Positions 13,996 to 14,717 of a stretch of 14,717 nt of DNA are shown piece by piece. The position numbers and the translations under genes are program-made. Within the stretch, counting starts at the first letter, position 1; each line of letters opens with the position of its first letter. Under the pieces are notes generated by a model. It saw nothing but the letters and a program-made list of their open reading frames with translations, did not search any database and was not told where the DNA came from. This DNA comes from Aerococcus sp. UBA6277. GTDB taxonomy: Bacteria; Bacillota; Bacilli; Lactobacillales; Aerococcaceae. The stretch is taken from contig NZ_DJUR01000012.1 of the NCBI RefSeq assembly GCF_002440555.1, forward strand, positions 1 through 14,717, written 5' to 3'.

Positions 13996-14041
13996 CCCCC
14001 AAAAGTTAGACCAAAAATCTAACTTTTGGGGGTTTATTTTT
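13996..14041 (+). terminator. IS left-end hairpin, terminator-like and covering the orfA ribosome site
   Basis: CCCCCAAAAGTTAGA (13996-14010) and TCTAACTTTTGGGGG (14018-14032) form a perfect 15-bp stem with a 7-base loop, followed by TTTATTTTT and directly by the orfA ATG. The only Shine-Dalgarno-like bases before orfA (GGGGG, 14028-14032) are in the 3' arm. In RNA arriving from oppA the site would be hidden and transcription probably terminated. Confidence 0.75.
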
Positions 14042-14587
14042 ATGGCAAAATATTCACTAGAATTTAAATTGGAAATTGTAAAACATTATCTAGGGAACTA
14101 CGGTGGCTACCGAGCGGTAGCAAAGAAATATAATATACAAGATTCTATTGTAAAAATATGGGTTAATAGCTATCAACAATTTGGCATCGAAGGACTGAAA
14201 CGTATTAAGAATCAAACTCATTACGCTGTTGATTTTAAGCTTAGTGCTGTAAAATTGTATGAAACAACAGAGATGAGTTATCGAGAAGTAGCCAATTCAT
14301 TAGGGATGAATAACCCTAGTTTAATTTGTAATTGGCGCACTACTATCCTCAAGAAAGGCGTCGATGGCTTATCAAATCAGAGAGGTAGGCCACCGAAAAT
14401 GGGTAAACGGAAGAAAGCTGATAAGAAAGTATTTCAGGATCCAAAGAATATAACTAGAGAAGATGTAAACGTTGAGCATCTGAGACAACTTGAAAACGAA
14501 AATCGTGATTTGAGAATCGAGAATGCGTTTTTAAAGGAATTAGGGAGATTGCAGGAAGCAGAGAAACAGCAACAAAGAAACAAATAG
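14042..14587 (+). CDS. IS3-family transposase subunit OrfA
   Basis: The 181-residue OrfA is the DNA-binding half of the element's transposase. Two consecutive helix-turn-helix units are visible (about 5-50, FKLEIVKHYL..AVAKKYNI..VKIWV; and about 63-110, FKLSAVKLYE..EVANSLGM..ICNWR), followed by a basic linker (RGRPPKMGKRKKADKK) and a C-terminal leucine-zipper-like coiled coil (about 148-170, LRQLENENRDLRIENAFLKEL) used for multimerisation. This two-HTH layout is typical of IS150-group OrfA. The ATG follows the left-end hairpin with only GGGGG as a possible ribosome site. The slippery heptamer at 14530-14536 lies in the coiled-coil region, upstream of the stop, so OrfA terminates alone or shifts into orfB. 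Confidence 0.9.
   Translation: MAKYSLEFKLEIVKHYLGNYGGYRAVAKKYNIQDSIVKIWVNSYQQFGIEGLKRIKNQTHYAVDFKLSAVKLYETTEMSYREVANSLGMNNPSLICNWRTTILKKGVDGLSNQRGRPPKMGKRKKADKKVFQDPKNITREDVNVEHLRQLENENRDLRIENAFLKELGRLQEAEKQQQRNK
14530..14536 (+). promoter_or_regulatory. Candidate -1 ribosomal slippery heptamer T TTA AAG
   Basis: In the orfA frame the codons are TTT TTA AAG, so TTTAAAG fits the X XXY YYZ rule. A -1 shift here enters exactly the open frame that continues as orfB, and no standard start codon for orfB is seen in the overlap. Programmed -1 frameshifting is the normal route to OrfAB in IS3-family elements. A downstream stimulatory stem was not identified. Confidence 0.55.
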
Positions 14588-14717
14588 TTCAAGCAATCTA
14601 CAATCTCCATAATATTAATAAATTCAAACTAGTTGATATTTTGAGAGTTACTGGTTTTCCAAAGGCAACTTATCACTATATTAGGAAGCAATCTGAACGC
14701 CCAGACAAGGATAAAGT
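14536..14717 (+). CDS. IS3-family transposase OrfB, N-terminal part (partial)
   Basis: After the shift the -1 frame stays open to the window end and reads GIREIAGSRETATKKQIVQ and then AIYNLHNINKFKLVDILRVT, GFPKATYHYIRKQSERPDKD. These resemble the N-terminal helical segment of IS150-type OrfB, which precedes the DDE catalytic core. The core (rve domain) is beyond the window, so integrity of the active site cannot be assessed. It is expressed as an OrfAB fusion by frameshift rather than independently, because only ATT codons could serve as starts. Confidence 0.8.

Larger units (their letters stand above)
13989..14717 (+). mobile_element. IS3-family insertion sequence, left part (cut by window end)
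   Basis: The element probably begins with the terminal repeat TGTAGAGGCCCCCAAAAG at 13989 (TG is the usual IS3 end), followed by a large hairpin, orfA and the first part of orfB. The double-HTH orfA and the orfA/orfB overlap fit the IS150 group. The right inverted repeat and the target duplication lie outside the window, so completeness cannot be judged. The exact left boundary is inferred from family ends. Confidence 0.8.

Noticed and set aside
1..14717. CRISPR arrays, tRNA or rRNA genes, prophage or defence islands
   Set aside because: No regularly spaced direct repeats, no tRNA cloverleaf and no phage or defence proteins were seen on either strand; the only mobile DNA visible is the IS at the right end.

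Overview
The window looks like chromosomal DNA of a low-GC Gram-positive bacterium of the order Lactobacillales. The protein flavour (pullulanase, RecX/Ntdp/MutY cluster, a LysM protein of the EF1546 type, a DUF1659/DUF2922 pair) and AT-rich intergenic regions with strong AGGAG-type ribosome sites support this. An Aerococcus-like organism is my best guess, but no rRNA or other marker is present to settle it.

Layout. 1-43 may hold the last codons of a plus-strand gene. 97-2085 (minus) is an intracellular type I pullulanase. 2305-3567 (minus) is a membrane-anchored, Ala/Glu/Ser-repeat-tailed protein that may be a degenerate SGNH-like hydrolase; a long stem-loop terminator lies between the two. 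3757-4299 (plus) is a DUF402 nucleoside tri-/diphosphatase (Ntdp), converging on mutY (4476-5702, minus), with a perfect hairpin terminator between them. mutY follows recX (5763-6920, minus) in a probable two-gene DNA-repair operon. 7086-7283 and 7333-7581 (plus) are a DUF1659/DUF2922 pair ending at a terminator.

7630-8049 has no protein gene. It holds a promoter followed by a roughly 125-nt segment closed by an 11-bp end-to-end helix, which is a candidate small RNA, and then two hairpins. 8050-8304 (minus) is a solitary XRE regulator and 8488-9135 (minus) a Ser-rich LysM surface protein. 9376-9620 is a GC-richer, strongly structured non-coding segment that I interpret as a large structured RNA. 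9650-10666 (minus) is galE. A 490-bp AT-rich divergent region with several palindromes separates it from an ACT-less prephenate dehydrogenase (11157-12023, plus) with its own terminator. 12309-13946 (plus) is an OppA-type lipoprotein without permease or ATPase genes beside it. From 13989 to the window end is the left part of an IS3-family element with orfA, a -1 slippery heptamer and the start of orfB.

There is no single pathway. The window is mostly mono- or bicistronic housekeeping genes (alpha-glucan use, nucleotide and DNA-damage control, Leloir pathway, tyrosine synthesis, peptide uptake). The most notable points are a MutY that has lost all four cluster cysteines (it has no cysteine at all), two candidate structured RNAs, and an IS left end whose hairpin both hides the orfA ribosome site and looks like a terminator for oppA read-through.
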